Part shown: positions 31,976-42,056 of the stretch, piece after piece | Position numbering within the stretch: position 1 is the stretch's first letter | Layout of the letters: each line of letters starts with the position of its first letter | Translations under genes and position numbers: made by a program | Notes under the pieces: model-generated | Databases searched by the model: none | The model's input: only the letters and a program-made list of their open reading frames with translations | Told to the model about the DNA's origin: nothing | From: Brevibacterium sp. S22 | Lineage (GTDB): Bacteria; Actinomycetota; Actinomycetes; Actinomycetales; Brevibacteriaceae | Reading direction: 5' to 3' | DNA: 64,000 bases | Assembly: GCF_004745485.1 (NCBI RefSeq) | Contig: NZ_RHFG01000014.1 | Coordinates: 1 to 64,000 of the forward strand

Positions 31976-33757
31976 ATGGGCTCAGCCACAACCCGATTGA
32001 AGAAGAAGAGCAAGGGCGACGGCCCCAATCTGCGTCTGCGGATGGGCTTCATCGCCGCGCTGTCGGTTCTCGTCCTCCTCATCACCTCCGTCCGGCTCGT
32101 GTCGATCCAGGGCATGGACTCGATGAAGCTGGCGGAGAAGGCACTGTCCAACCGCCTCGTCACTCGCACTCTGCCGGCCGATCGCGGACAGATACTGGCC
32201 GCCGACGGCGCCGTGCTCGCCGACAGCGTCTCCCGCTACCAGCTCGTCGTCGACCAGCAGAACGTCGCCCAGTACAAGGTCGACGGCAAACTCGTCGGCG
32301 CGTGGGGTGCTGCCGAAGCGCTGTCGAAGCCCCTGAACACCGACCCCGGTCTGCTCTACCCGAAGCTCGTCGGTGAGAAACGCTGGAACCCCGTCGCCAA
32401 GGGACTGACCTCGGAGACATGGCGTGAGATCCAGAAGCTCGAAGTCCTCGGCGTCTCCGCCGAGGAGTACGCGGTGCGTTCATATCCTGCCGGCGGAATC
32501 GCCGGCAACCTCGTCGGCTTCCTCAGCTCCGACGGCACGGCACAGGCCGGACTGGAGACGGCCTATGACGAACAGCTGTCGGGCCAGGACGGCCAGCAGC
32601 AGTACGAACGCGGGGCCCGCGGAGAGATCATTCCGCTCGGGGAGAACAACATGAAGGACGCTGTCGACGGTCAGGGGCTGCAGACGACGATCGATCCCGC
32701 GACGCAGTACTACGCTCAGCAGGCCATCGAGGAACAGCGGAAGAAGCACGAAGCCGAATCCGCGTCGATCGTCATCAAAGAGATCAAGACCGGCCGCATC
32801 ATCACCGCCGCGGACGCTCCCACGGTCGACCCTAACTCTCCCGGCAAGGTGGACGGCCCAGACCGCGGCTCGCGTATCTTCACCGACGTCTTCGAACCCG
32901 GTTCGACCGCGAAGATGGTCACCGCCGCAGCACTGCTCGATCAGGGGCTCGTCACTCCCGAGCAGGAGTTCACCGTCCCGGACAAGTGGAAGGCGCCGAA
33001 CGACGAAGAGTTCCGCGACTCCCACGAACACCCCGACGAGAAGCTCACCTTCGCCGGAATCCTCGCAGAGTCCTCGAACACCGGCACCGTCCTCGCCGGA
33101 AAGGAACTCACCGAGGCACAGCGCTACGAATACATGAAGAAGTTCGGCTTCGGCTCCGGCTCCGGCATCGGCTTCCCGGCCGAGACCTCGGGCATCCTGC
33201 ACCCGTACAAAGACTGGGACGGGCGCACGAAGTACACCGTGATGTTCGGTCAGGGTGTGGCCGCGAACGCGATCCAGACGACCGACGTCATCTCCACCAT
33301 CGCCAATGGGGGAGTGCACGTGCCCTCGCGCCTGGTCGACGGAATGATCGAGCCGAACGGACGCACCGTCTCCACCCCGGCAGGGGACAAGGAGCGGGTC
33401 GTCAGTGAGAAGGCCGCCGATCAGACCCTGCGGATGCTCGAGGGAGTCGTCGCCGAAGGCACAGGCAAGTCCGCCCAGGTCTCAGGCTACCGAGTGGCCG
33501 GAAAGACCGGCACCGCCCAGGCGCCGGCAGCCGAAGGCGGAGGCTACGACGGCTACACCGCCTCCTTCGTCGGCGTCCTGCCGGCAGAAGACCCCGAACT
33601 GGCGATCTCCGTGACTTTGCAGAGGCCTCGGAACGGCTATTACGGTGGACAGGCCGCAGCCCCCGTCTTCTCCGATGTCGCGGGCTTCGCTATGCGGCAT
33701 CTGAAGATCCCGCCGTCGACGCAGAAGCCCGACCTGCCCGCTCGAGAATGGAAATGA
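31976..33757 (+). CDS. ftsI: Septal peptidoglycan transpeptidase FtsI (class B PBP)
   Basis: A 593-residue class B penicillin-binding protein that crosslinks septal peptidoglycan. After a short basic N-terminus comes a membrane helix (about 20-42), a dimerisation domain (about 55-220) and a transpeptidase domain. Its active-site motifs are EPGSTAKMV (Ser and Lys), ESSNTG and KTGTAQ. No C-terminal PASTA domains are present. The ATG follows GAGGA by 8 bases. A 75-bp gap after ftsL is the largest within this part of the cluster. The stop overlaps the murE start. Confidence 0.95.
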   Translation: MGSATTRLKKKSKGDGPNLRLRMGFIAALSVLVLLITSVRLVSIQGMDSMKLAEKALSNRLVTRTLPADRGQILAADGAVLADSVSRYQLVVDQQNVAQYKVDGKLVGAWGAAEALSKPLNTDPGLLYPKLVGEKRWNPVAKGLTSETWREIQKLEVLGVSAEEYAVRSYPAGGIAGNLVGFLSSDGTAQAGLETAYDEQLSGQDGQQQYERGARGEIIPLGENNMKDAVDGQGLQTTIDPATQYYAQQAIEEQRKKHEAESASIVIKEIKTGRIITAADAPTVDPNSPGKVDGPDRGSRIFTDVFEPGSTAKMVTAAALLDQGLVTPEQEFTVPDKWKAPNDEEFRDSHEHPDEKLTFAGILAESSNTGTVLAGKELTEAQRYEYMKKFGFGSGSGIGFPAETSGILHPYKDWDGRTKYTVMFGQGVAANAIQTTDVISTIANGGVHVPSRLVDGMIEPNGRTVSTPAGDKERVVSEKAADQTLRMLEGVVAEGTGKSAQVSGYRVAGKTGTAQAPAAEGGGYDGYTASFVGVLPAEDPELAISVTLQRPRNGYYGGQAAAPVFSDVAGFAMRHLKIPPSTQKPDLPAREWK

Positions 33758-35328
33758 TGCGTTTTTCACAGCTGCTGCCGATCGCGCCCGGCACCCTCCA
33801 CGGTGACCCCGAGACGGAGGTCACCGGAGTCTCCCATGACTCGCGAGCGGTCTCACCAGGTCAGCTCTACGCGGCATTGCCGGGAGCGAACGTCCACGGC
33901 GCGAAGTTCGCCCCAGAGCTGATCCGTGCCGGCGTCAACGCCATCCTCACCGACGATGCCGGCTGGCAGCTCATCACCGACTCCCTTGCCGAGGACGAGG
34001 CAGACAGGGAGCTTCTGGCCGGAGTCACCGCACTCATCGTCGAAGCGCCCCGCTCCGTGCTCGGGTTCGTCTCCGCCGCCGTCTACGGGACCACCTCGGT
34101 GCCGGACCTCATCGGCGTCACCGGCACGAACGGGAAGACGACGACGACCTACCTGGCCGACGGAATGCTCGCGGCGCTCGGCCACCGCACCGCCGTCATC
34201 GGCACGGTCGCCATCCTCATCGCCGGTGACACCGTGCCCAGTGTGCGCACGACGCCGGAGGCCCCCGAGCTCCACGCACTGTTTGCGAAGATGCGCGCGG
34301 CCGAGGTCGACACCTGCTCGATGGAGGTCTCCTCCCACGCACTCAGCCAACACCGCGTCGACGGGGCACATTTCCGCGTCGCAGGGTTCACGAACCTGTC
34401 CCAGGACCACCTCGACTTCCACAACACGATGGAGGAGTACTTCGAGGCGAAGGCCCAACTGTTCACCCGCACGTTCTCCGACCAGGCAGTCATCGTCGTC
34501 GAAGACGAATGGGGTGAGCGGATGACGGAGGCCGCGCAGGTGCCGGTGCGCACCCTGGGACGCGACGAGCGCAGTCAGTGGCGCATCGAGCACACCCCGG
34601 GCGAATCGGAGTTCGTGCTCCGCCTCGGCGAGGGGGAGAGCATCCGACTGCGCTCACCGCTGCCCGGCGACTTCAACGTCACGAACACGGCGCTGGCGGC
34701 TTCGCTGCTCATCGAATCGGGCGTCCCGGCGGCAGAGATCGACGCCATCGGACGCAGCTTCGTGGCCACGGTGCCCGGGCGGATGGAGATCATCGACGTC
34801 TCCGGGCCCAGGGCTCTCGCCGAATCGCACTCGGAGGTCCTGCCGCGGGCCATCGTCGACTATTCGCACACCCCCGACGCGATTGCGAAGGCGCTTTCCA
34901 CCCTGCACGCCGATTCCGACGAGCTGATCATCGTCTTCGGTGCCGGAGGCGACCGTGATCGCGGCAAACGCTTCGGAATGGGGCAGGCCGCAGCCCGTGA
35001 AGCCGATGTGATCGTTCTCACCGACGACAATCCGCGCACCGAGGACCCGGATGAGATCCGCGCGGCCATCAGACAGGGCATCGACGCCGAGGCGGATGCG
35101 GGCCGGGCGCGTGTGAAAAAGATCATCGATATCCCCGATCGCGGTGCCGCCATCGATGAGGCGATCGCGGGAGCGGACCCGTCCGCCACCGTGCTCATCG
35201 CAGGCAAGGGACACGAGACAGGCCAGACCGTGGGCACCACGGTCACCGATTTCGACGACCGGGCCAGGACACGCTCAGCGCTGTCCATGCGACTGGGCGG
35301 CGCACAACCAGGTAAAGTTCACAGATGA
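33754..35328 (+). CDS. murE: UDP-MurNAc-tripeptide ligase MurE (meso-DAP-adding type)
   Basis: A 524-residue cytoplasmic ATP-dependent ligase that adds the third residue of the stem peptide. Mur-ligase motifs are [14 protein letters not shown] (ATP), the carbamoylated-Lys region and YSHTPDAIAKAL. DDNPRTEDPD contains the DNPR motif that selects meso-diaminopimelate rather than L-lysine. Possible starts are 33748, 33754 and 33757; I chose the ATG whose last two bases overlap the ftsI TGA. The start is therefore uncertain by a residue or two. Confidence 0.95.
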   Translation: MMRFSQLLPIAPGTLHGDPETEVTGVSHDSRAVSPGQLYAALPGANVHGAKFAPELIRAGVNAILTDDAGWQLITDSLAEDEADRELLAGVTALIVEAPRSVLGFVSAAVYGTTSVPDLIGVTGTNGKTTTTYLADGMLAALGHRTAVIGTVAILIAGDTVPSVRTTPEAPELHALFAKMRAAEVDTCSMEVSSHALSQHRVDGAHFRVAGFTNLSQDHLDFHNTMEEYFEAKAQLFTRTFSDQAVIVVEDEWGERMTEAAQVPVRTLGRDERSQWRIEHTPGESEFVLRLGEGESIRLRSPLPGDFNVTNTALAASLLIESGVPAAEIDAIGRSFVATVPGRMEIIDVSGPRALAESHSEVLPRAIVDYSHTPDAIAKALSTLHADSDELIIVFGAGGDRDRGKRFGMGQAAAREADVIVLTDDNPRTEDPDEIRAAIRQGIDAEADAGRARVKKIIDIPDRGAAIDEAIAGADPSATVLIAGKGHETGQTVGTTVTDFDDRARTRSALSMRLGGAQPGKVHR

Positions 35329-35329
35329 T

Positions 35330-36796
35330 ATGAAGCGACTGACTGCAGCCGAGATCGCAACCGCCCTGAGCGGCGAGTTGTACGGCATCGACCCCGAGAC
35401 CCCATTGACCGCCGGTGTGGTGACCGACTCGAGAGAAGTCGGACCCGGCGATATCTACGTCGCCCGCCGAGGTGAGAGCTTCGACGGCATCGAATTCGCC
35501 GCTGCCGCCGTCGAGGCGGGCGCGGCCCTGATCATCGGCGAATCCGTCCCCACCGTCGACGGTGAGCCGCTGCCGGCCGTCGTCGTCGCCGATGCCACCG
35601 AAGCACTCGGCCAGCTGGCCAAGCACAGCATCGAAGGCCTGCGCGCCGACGGCGAGCTCACCGTCATCGCGATCACCGGCTCCGTCGGCAAGACCACGGT
35701 CAAGGACCTTGCCGCCGACCTGCTCGCCGGCGCCGCCGAGACCGTGTGGCCGCCGAACTCGTACAACAACGAGGTCGGGGTACCGCTGACGGCACTGCGG
35801 GCGGTCGAGACCACCCGCTTCCTCGTCCTCGAGATGGGCGCCAGGTCGATCGGCAACCTCGCCTACCTGACCAGCCTCATCCGACCCGATATCGCCGTCG
35901 AACTCGCCGTGGGCACCGCCCATTCGGGAGTCTTCGGTTCGATCGAGAACACCGCTCGGGCCAAGGCCGAACTCGTCGAATCCCTGACGGCCGGATCGAC
36001 CGCCGTGCTCAACGCCGACGACACCCGCGTGTCCGCGATGCGCGAAGTCCTCGCCCCCGAGGTGACCACCCTGTGGTTCTCGCAGCGGGAATCCCTGCCC
36101 GAATGGGTCGACGCCGATGACGCGATCGTGCGCGGGACCTCCGTGAGCACGGACTCCTCCGGCCACCCGACTTTCACGCTCACTCTGCCGGGTGAAGAAC
36201 CGCGAGACGTGCGCCTGGCGCTCATCGGCGAACACCATGTCGGCAATGCCCTGGCCGCCGCCGCCATCGCCCACGCCTGCGGAGTCACCACCAAGTCGAT
36301 CGTGACGACCCTGTCGACCTCCTCGGCGGCCAGCCGCTGGCGGATGGAGCTCATCGACTCGCCCTCCGGTGTGACCGTGCTCAACGACGCCTACAATGCG
36401 AATCCCGAATCCATGCGGGCCTCGCTGAAGACTCTGGCCTCGATGGGCCGCGGTGACGAGGAGACCAGCCCGCGCCGCACCTTCGCCGTACTCGGCGAGA
36501 TGCTCGAACTCGGGCCCGAATCCGTGTCCGCACACTCGGATATCGGCGAACTCGTCGTGCGTCTCAACATCACCCGCACCATCGTCGTCGGCGAGGGCGC
36601 GAAGCCGATCTTCAACGCCGCGAACCTCGAAGGCTCCTGGGGCAACGAGGCTGCCTGGGTGGCCACGACGGCAGAAGCGAGAGATCTGCTGAGCGCCGAA
36701 CTCGCCCCCGGGGACATCGTCCTGTTCAAGTCCTCCCGAGACGCCGGTCTGCGCTACCTCGGAGACGAAATCGCCGGAGTATCGGGGGCCCAATGA
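35330..36796 (+). CDS. murF: UDP-MurNAc-tripeptide-D-alanyl-D-alanine ligase MurF
   Basis: A 488-residue Mur ligase that adds D-Ala-D-Ala to complete the UDP-MurNAc-pentapeptide. It has the ATP loop [43 protein letters not shown] and [13 protein letters not shown]. The ATG at 35330 begins one base after the murE stop; the longer open frame is a shadow inside murE. The stop overlaps mraY (ATGA), indicating coupling. Confidence 0.96.
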   Translation: MKRLTAAEIATALSGELYGIDPETPLTAGVVTDSREVGPGDIYVARRGESFDGIEFAAAAVEAGAALIIGESVPTVDGEPLPAVVVADATEALGQLAKHSIEGLRADGELTVIAITGSVGKTTVKDLAADLLAGAAETVWPPNSYNNEVGVPLTALRAVETTRFLVLEMGARSIGNLAYLTSLIRPDIAVELAVGTAHSGVFGSIENTARAKAELVESLTAGSTAVLNADDTRVSAMREVLAPEVTTLWFSQRESLPEWVDADDAIVRGTSVSTDSSGHPTFTLTLPGEEPRDVRLALIGEHHVGNALAAAAIAHACGVTTKSIVTTLSTSSAASRWRMELIDSPSGVTVLNDAYNANPESMRASLKTLASMGRGDEETSPRRTFAVLGEMLELGPESVSAHSDIGELVVRLNITRTIVVGEGAKPIFNAANLEGSWGNEAAWVATTAEARDLLSAELAPGDIVLFKSSRDAGLRYLGDEIAGVSGAQ

Positions 36797-37881
36797 TTGC
36801 CGTACTGCTCGCAGCCTGCCTGGCTCTCATCTTCGCCCTCGTCGGCACTCCGCTGTTCATCCGGGTGCTCGTCAAGAAGGGATACGGCCAGTTCGTCCGT
36901 GACGACGGTCCGACCTCGCACGCGACGAAGCGCGGGACCCCGACCATGGGCGGCGTCGTCATCATCGGTGCTGCCGTGCTCGCCTATCTGCTCGGACACC
37001 TGTTCACCGGTTCCGTGCCCACGGCATCCGGTCTGCTCGTGCTGTGGCTGGCTGCGGGACTGGCGGTCGTGGGGTTCCTCGACGACTTCATCAAGATCAA
37101 GAAGCAGCGGTCCCTCGGGCTGCGCCCGATGCCGAAGCTCATCGGACAGGCCTTCGTCGGGATCTCGTTCGCTGTCCTCGCACTGCAGTTCCCGAACTCC
37201 TTCGGCGAGACCCCGGCCTCGACGAAGATCTCATTCATCCGCGACACGAACCTCGACCTCGCCTTCGGCTCCGCGATCCTCGGCCTCATCCTGTTCGTCA
37301 TCTGGGCGAACCTCATCGTCACCGCTGTGTCGAACGCGGTGAACCTCACCGATGGTCTCGACGGTCTGGCCGCCGGCGCCTCCGTGGTCGTCTTCGCCGC
37401 GTATGTCGTCATCGGCACCTGGCAGTCGACTCAGAACTGCAACCTCATGTCCGAGGCAACGAACGCCTGCTACTACATGCGCGACCCCCGCGACCTCGCG
37501 ATGGTCGCCGGCGCCATGGCCGCGGCCTGCTTCGGCTTCCTGTGGTTCAACACCTCGCCGGCGAAGATCTTCATGGGCGACACCGGTTCGCTGGCCATCG
37601 GCGGCGCCTTCGCAGGACTGGCGATCATGTCGCGCACCGAGCTGCTGCTCATCGTCCTCGGCGGACTCTTCGTCATCATCACCCTGTCGGTGATCATTCA
37701 GGTCGCTTCCTTCAAGACCACCGGCAAACGCGTGTTCAGAATGGCCCCGCTGCAGCACCACTTCGAACTCAAGGGCTGGGCCGAGGTGACGATCGTGGTG
37801 AGATTCTGGATCATCGCAGCCCTCTTCGTCATCGCCGGCATCTGCCTCTTCTATGCCGATTGGGTGGCCCGAGTTGGCTGA
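36793..37881 (+). CDS. mraY: Phospho-MurNAc-pentapeptide transferase MraY
   Basis: A 362-residue polytopic membrane enzyme that moves phospho-MurNAc-pentapeptide to undecaprenyl phosphate, making lipid I. About ten helices are visible, with the signatures [52 protein letters not shown] and [10 protein letters not shown] (catalytic Asp and His regions). ATG overlaps the murF stop. Confidence 0.97.
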   Translation: MIAVLLAACLALIFALVGTPLFIRVLVKKGYGQFVRDDGPTSHATKRGTPTMGGVVIIGAAVLAYLLGHLFTGSVPTASGLLVLWLAAGLAVVGFLDDFIKIKKQRSLGLRPMPKLIGQAFVGISFAVLALQFPNSFGETPASTKISFIRDTNLDLAFGSAILGLILFVIWANLIVTAVSNAVNLTDGLDGLAAGASVVVFAAYVVIGTWQSTQNCNLMSEATNACYYMRDPRDLAMVAGAMAAACFGFLWFNTSPAKIFMGDTGSLAIGGAFAGLAIMSRTELLLIVLGGLFVIITLSVIIQVASFKTTGKRVFRMAPLQHHFELKGWAEVTIVVRFWIIAALFVIAGICLFYADWVARVG

Positions 37882-39397
37882 TGAGCCCACCGCCTGCAAG
37901 GAGATCCCGGCCGCGCTGAGCGGACCGAGTTCGTCTCTGGCCGGGCTGCGCATCCTCGTCACCGGTCTCGGCGTGACGGGATTCCCCGCAGCCGTCCACC
38001 TCGGCGAACGCGGTGCCGACGTCATCGTCATCGACGGCGACGACACCGCTGATGTGAGTGAGAAGGCGCAGATCCTCGACGTCTTCGACGTCGACATCCG
38101 ACGCGGACCCGAACATGTCGAAGCCCTGCCCGAAGGCGAGCTCGACCTCGTCGTCACCTCGCCCGGATGGCGTCCCGACCAGCCCGTGCTCGCAGCGGCC
38201 GCTGCGGCCGGAATCCCCGTCATCGGCGAAGTCGAACTCGCGTGGCGGATCCGCGGTGCCAATGACGCCAAATGGCTGGCCATCACCGGCACCAACGGCA
38301 AGACGACGACCACGACGATGCTCGAATCGATGCTGCTGGCCGCGGGGCTCAACGCCAAGGCCTGCGGCAACATCGGCACCCCGCTGTTGGAGGCGGTGCT
38401 CGAACCCGGGCTCGAAGTCCTCGCGATCGAACTCTCGAGCTTCCAGCTCCATTGGCAGGAATCGATGAGCTCCGATGCCGCCGTCGTGCTCAACATCGCA
38501 CCCGACCACCTCGACTGGCACGGCAGCGCCGACGCCTATGCGGGCGACAAGGCGAAGATCTTCCACAATGCGAAGCTCGCCTGCATTTACAACTGCGCCG
38601 ACGAGGCGACACTGCACATGGTCGAGGACGCCGACGTCGTCGAAGGAGCCAAGGCCATCGGCTTCACGACCGGTGTGCCTCGTCCCGGAGAGCTCGGCGT
38701 CGTCGAGGACTTCCTCGTCGACCGGGCCTTCATCCCTCAGCGCTACTCCTCGGCCGCCGAACTCGCCTCACTCGACGACGTGGCGGTCGCCACCGGCGTC
38801 GCCGGATCGCGTCCCGCCCCGCATCAGGTCGCCAATGCTCTGGCCGCAGCCTGTCTGGCACGCGCCATCGACGTGCCGGGCCAAGCGATCTCCGCCGGAC
38901 TGCGCAGCCACTCGCTCGGAGCCCACCGCATGGTCACCGTCGCCGAAGCTGACGGCATCCGCTGGGTCGACGACTCGAAGGCGACGAACACCCATGCCGC
39001 GAATGCCTCGCTGGCTGCCTTCGACTCGATCATCTGGATCGCCGGGGGACTGCCGAAGGGCGCCGACTTCACCTCACTGTTCGCCGATCACCGCGACCGA
39101 CTGAAGACGCTCGTGCTCATCGGCTCCGATGACGCGGCCTACCGCGAGGCCATCGCAGCGACCATTCCCGACCTCGACGTCATCAGGGTCGAACCGGCCC
39201 TGGTCGTGGATTCCGGAGTGCCGAAGCGCCGGGGTGAGGCCGTCGCCGCGGCAGCCGTCGAGGCCGCCGCAGGGGTGGCCGAAGCCGGAGACACCGTGCT
39301 CCTGGCCCCAGCCGCCGCGAGCATGGACCAATTCCTGAACTACAACACTCGCGGCGAACTGTTCACCGAGGCCGTCAACACGCACCTGGAGCGTTGA
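37853..39397 (+). CDS. murD: UDP-MurNAc-L-alanine-D-glutamate ligase MurD
   Basis: A 514-residue Mur ligase adding D-Glu to UDP-MurNAc-L-Ala. Motifs: [16 protein letters not shown] (N-terminal Rossmann), [33 protein letters not shown] and [12 protein letters not shown]. The ATG at 37853 would overlap mraY by 29 bases and has no ribosome site; the in-frame TTG at 37874 (after GGGTGGCCCGAG) is an equally likely start and would give 507 residues. Confidence 0.94.
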   Translation: MPIGWPELADEPTACKEIPAALSGPSSSLAGLRILVTGLGVTGFPAAVHLGERGADVIVIDGDDTADVSEKAQILDVFDVDIRRGPEHVEALPEGELDLVVTSPGWRPDQPVLAAAAAAGIPVIGEVELAWRIRGANDAKWLAITGTNGKTTTTTMLESMLLAAGLNAKACGNIGTPLLEAVLEPGLEVLAIELSSFQLHWQESMSSDAAVVLNIAPDHLDWHGSADAYAGDKAKIFHNAKLACIYNCADEATLHMVEDADVVEGAKAIGFTTGVPRPGELGVVEDFLVDRAFIPQRYSSAAELASLDDVAVATGVAGSRPAPHQVANALAAACLARAIDVPGQAISAGLRSHSLGAHRMVTVAEADGIRWVDDSKATNTHAANASLAAFDSIIWIAGGLPKGADFTSLFADHRDRLKTLVLIGSDDAAYREAIAATIPDLDVIRVEPALVVDSGVPKRRGEAVAAAAVEAAAGVAEAGDTVLLAPAAASMDQFLNYNTRGELFTEAVNTHLER

Positions 39398-39398
39398 G

Positions 39399-40952
39399 AT
39401 GGGACGGCAGACCACCGCGAAGGCGGATGAACGTCGCCGCCGCAAGAATGCGAAGACGACTGTTTCCACATCCGCTGCGGCGACGTCGAAGGACGCCGGG
39501 GTGAAGACCGGGACCACGCCCTCCGGCGTGAAGACCACCGCGAAGGGTCCCACCGCGAAGGGTCCCACCGCGAAGTCCAACGCGAAGGCTCCTGCCGCGA
39601 AGACACCGAAGTCTGGCTCCAAGAGATCCGCTCCGACCAAGTCTGCCGCGAAGACTCCGAAGTCTGCCGCCGAGGGTTCCGGCTCGACCACGGCCGGCGG
39701 GACGACCGCCTCGGCGCTCAGGAAGGCGTGGGATCATCTCCGCGGCGATATCGCCGGTCTCTCCGCTCATCCGCTGACGACCTACTTCCTCATCCTCGTC
39801 TCCGTGCTGCTGCTCACGGGTCTGGGCCTGGTCATGGTGCTCTCGGCCTCGTCGATCACCTCCTACGCCGGAGGAGAAGGCTCCTCCTTCGCCTACTTCA
39901 ACAAGCAGGCACTGTTCGCCGGGGTCGGTCTTGCCCTGATGATCACCGCGAGCCTCATGCCGCTGCAGTTCTGGCGCAGACTCGCCTGGCCGGCGCTGTT
40001 CGTCGGACTGATCCTGCAGGCTGCCGTCTTCGTGCCGGGCTTCGGCAAGGAAGCGAAGGGCAATGCGAACTGGATCGGCTTCGCCGGATTCCAGATCCAG
40101 CCCTCTGAGTTCCTCAAGGTCGCCCTCGCCCTGTGGCTGGGCTTCATGCTGGCGCAGAAGTTCGGCAAGATGACGACCTTCGGCCACGCTATGATCCCGG
40201 TCGTGCCCGGGGTGCTTGCCGCCGTCGGCCTCGTCGTCGCCGGCAACGATCTGGGCACCGCTCTCGTCCTCATGGCCATGGCCGTCGTGTGCCTGTTCAT
40301 CGGCGGTTTCCCGATGAAGTACTTCCTCCTGCTCGGCGGTGTGCTCGCTGCGGCCGTCACATTCTTCGTACTCACCTCTCAGAACCGTCTCGACCGCATC
40401 CAAGCAATGCTCACCGGCCACGCCGACCAATCCGCAGCCGACACCATGGGACAGGCATGGCAGTCCAACCACGGGCTGTTCTCGCTGGCCTCGGGCGGAT
40501 GGCTGGGAGTCGGCCTCGGCGCCAGCCGCGAGAAATGGTCGTGGCTGCCCGAAGCGCACAACGACTTCATCTTCGCGATCATCGGCGAGGAACTGGGGCT
40601 GCTCGGCAGCCTCATGGTCATCCTCATCTTCGCCGTGCTCGGCTACGGCATGGTGCGGGTGATCATGCGCTCAGAGAACCTCATGGTCCAGGTCGCCACC
40701 GCCGGCTTCTTCGCCCTCATCATCGGCCAGGCTGGAATCAACGTCGCCGTCGTCACCGCACTGCTGCCCGTGATCGGCCTGCCCCTGCCGTTCGTCTCCT
40801 ACGGCGGCTCCTCGATCATCGCCTCGTTCCTGGCAGTGGGGGTGCTGCTGTCGTTCGCCCGCTCGGAACCCGGCGCCGAGGCGGCCATCGCCGCCAACAA
40901 GGATCGCCTGCGATCCTCATTCGCCGTGCTTGCCCGCAAGAGAAGGAAATGA
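39399..40952 (+). CDS. ftsW: Lipid II polymerase FtsW with a Lys/Ala/Thr-rich N-terminal tail
   Basis: A 517-residue SEDS glycosyltransferase that polymerises septal glycan with FtsI. Ten membrane helices start near residue 128. SEDS motifs include GFQIQPSEFLKVALALWLG and a C-terminal PFVSYGGSSI. It carries an unusual ~105-residue cytoplasmic N-terminal tail of Lys, Ala, Thr and Pro repeats (AKGPTAKGPTAK, AAKTPKS) resembling histone H1 tails. FtsW is usually about 400-430 residues. The 15-bp DNA repeat GCGAAGGGTCCCACC underlies part of it. The ATG starts one base after the murD stop. Confidence 0.94.
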   Translation: MGRQTTAKADERRRRKNAKTTVSTSAAATSKDAGVKTGTTPSGVKTTAKGPTAKGPTAKSNAKAPAAKTPKSGSKRSAPTKSAAKTPKSAAEGSGSTTAGGTTASALRKAWDHLRGDIAGLSAHPLTTYFLILVSVLLLTGLGLVMVLSASSITSYAGGEGSSFAYFNKQALFAGVGLALMITASLMPLQFWRRLAWPALFVGLILQAAVFVPGFGKEAKGNANWIGFAGFQIQPSEFLKVALALWLGFMLAQKFGKMTTFGHAMIPVVPGVLAAVGLVVAGNDLGTALVLMAMAVVCLFIGGFPMKYFLLLGGVLAAAVTFFVLTSQNRLDRIQAMLTGHADQSAADTMGQAWQSNHGLFSLASGGWLGVGLGASREKWSWLPEAHNDFIFAIIGEELGLLGSLMVILIFAVLGYGMVRVIMRSENLMVQVATAGFFALIIGQAGINVAVVTALLPVIGLPLPFVSYGGSSIIASFLAVGVLLSFARSEPGAEAAIAANKDRLRSSFAVLARKRRK

Positions 40953-40953
40953 G

Positions 40954-42054
40954 ATGACCACCATCCTCTTAGCCGGTGGAGGCACCACCGGACACATCTC
41001 GCCGATGCTGGCGATCGGCCGTGAGCTGCGCCGGCAGCACCCCGATTGGGACGTCGTGGCCTTGGGCACTCCCGACGGACTCGAAGCCGATATCGTGCCC
41101 CGGGCCGGATTCGAACTGCTCACCATCGACAAGGTGCCCATGCCCCGGTCGATCAGCCCCGCACTGCTCAGATTCCCGGGTCGCTTCCGATCCAACATCT
41201 CCGCAGTCAGGCAGATCATCTCCTCCCGCAGAATCGATGCCGTCGTCGGCGTCGGCGGCTACGTCTGCCCACCGGCCTTCCTCGCCGCCAAACAGGCGAA
41301 GATCCCGCTGATCGTCCACGAAGCCAACGCCAAGCCGGGAATGGCCAACCGCCTCGGCGCGCGACTGACCACACCCGGACGGGTCGGGATCACCTTCCCG
41401 GACACCGTGCTGCGAAACTCGACTCTCGTCGGCATGCCCATGCCCACCGAGATCACCGATCTCGACCGCAGAGACGACGCGCAGCGGGCATCGTTCCGTG
41501 CCGATCTCGGGCTGCGCGACGACCGTCCTGTGCTCGTCGTCACCGGTGGTTCCTCGGGTGCGCAGAAGATCAACGAAGCCTTCTCGGCCACCGCGACCGC
41601 CTGTCAGGACGCCGGCATCCAGGTCCTCCACATCACGGGAGCCGGAAAGGGCGAGACTCTGCGCGAGGTCGTCGCCGAGCTCCCCGACTACCACGTCGTG
41701 GACTACGTCGACGGAATGCACCGGGCCTACGCGGTCGCCGATCTGCTCGTCGCCCGCTCCGGAGCCGCCACGGTCTCCGAAGCCACAGTCGCCGGAGTGC
41801 CGGCACTCTATGTGCCCCTGGCGATCGGCAACGGCGAACAGCGTCTCAACGCCTCCGGAAGCGTCGCCGCCGGGGCCTCGCTCATGGTCGACAATGCGGA
41901 GTTCTCCCCGACGACGGTCGTCGAGACCATCCTCCCGCTGCTCGCAGACGAATCCCGACTCGCCGATATGAGCGCAGCGGCACAGAAGCTGAACTACCCC
42001 ACCGATGCCGCGGCCCGCATGGCCGCCATCGTCAACCGCGCGCTGGAAGGCTGA
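40954..42054 (+). CDS. murG: UDP-GlcNAc:lipid I N-acetylglucosaminyltransferase MurG
   Basis: A 366-residue membrane-associated GT28 enzyme that converts lipid I to lipid II. GGGTTGHISPMLAIG near the N-terminus, HEANAKPGMANRLGA, VVTGGSSGAQKINEAF and VARSGAATVSEATVAGVPALYVPL are diagnostic. The ATG lies 1 base after the ftsW stop and follows AGAAGGAA. Confidence 0.96.
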   Translation: MTTILLAGGGTTGHISPMLAIGRELRRQHPDWDVVALGTPDGLEADIVPRAGFELLTIDKVPMPRSISPALLRFPGRFRSNISAVRQIISSRRIDAVVGVGGYVCPPAFLAAKQAKIPLIVHEANAKPGMANRLGARLTTPGRVGITFPDTVLRNSTLVGMPMPTEITDLDRRDDAQRASFRADLGLRDDRPVLVVTGGSSGAQKINEAFSATATACQDAGIQVLHITGAGKGETLREVVAELPDYHVVDYVDGMHRAYAVADLLVARSGAATVSEATVAGVPALYVPLAIGNGEQRLNASGSVAAGASLMVDNAEFSPTTVVETILPLLADESRLADMSAAAQKLNYPTDAAARMAAIVNRALEG

Positions 42055-42056
42055 CA

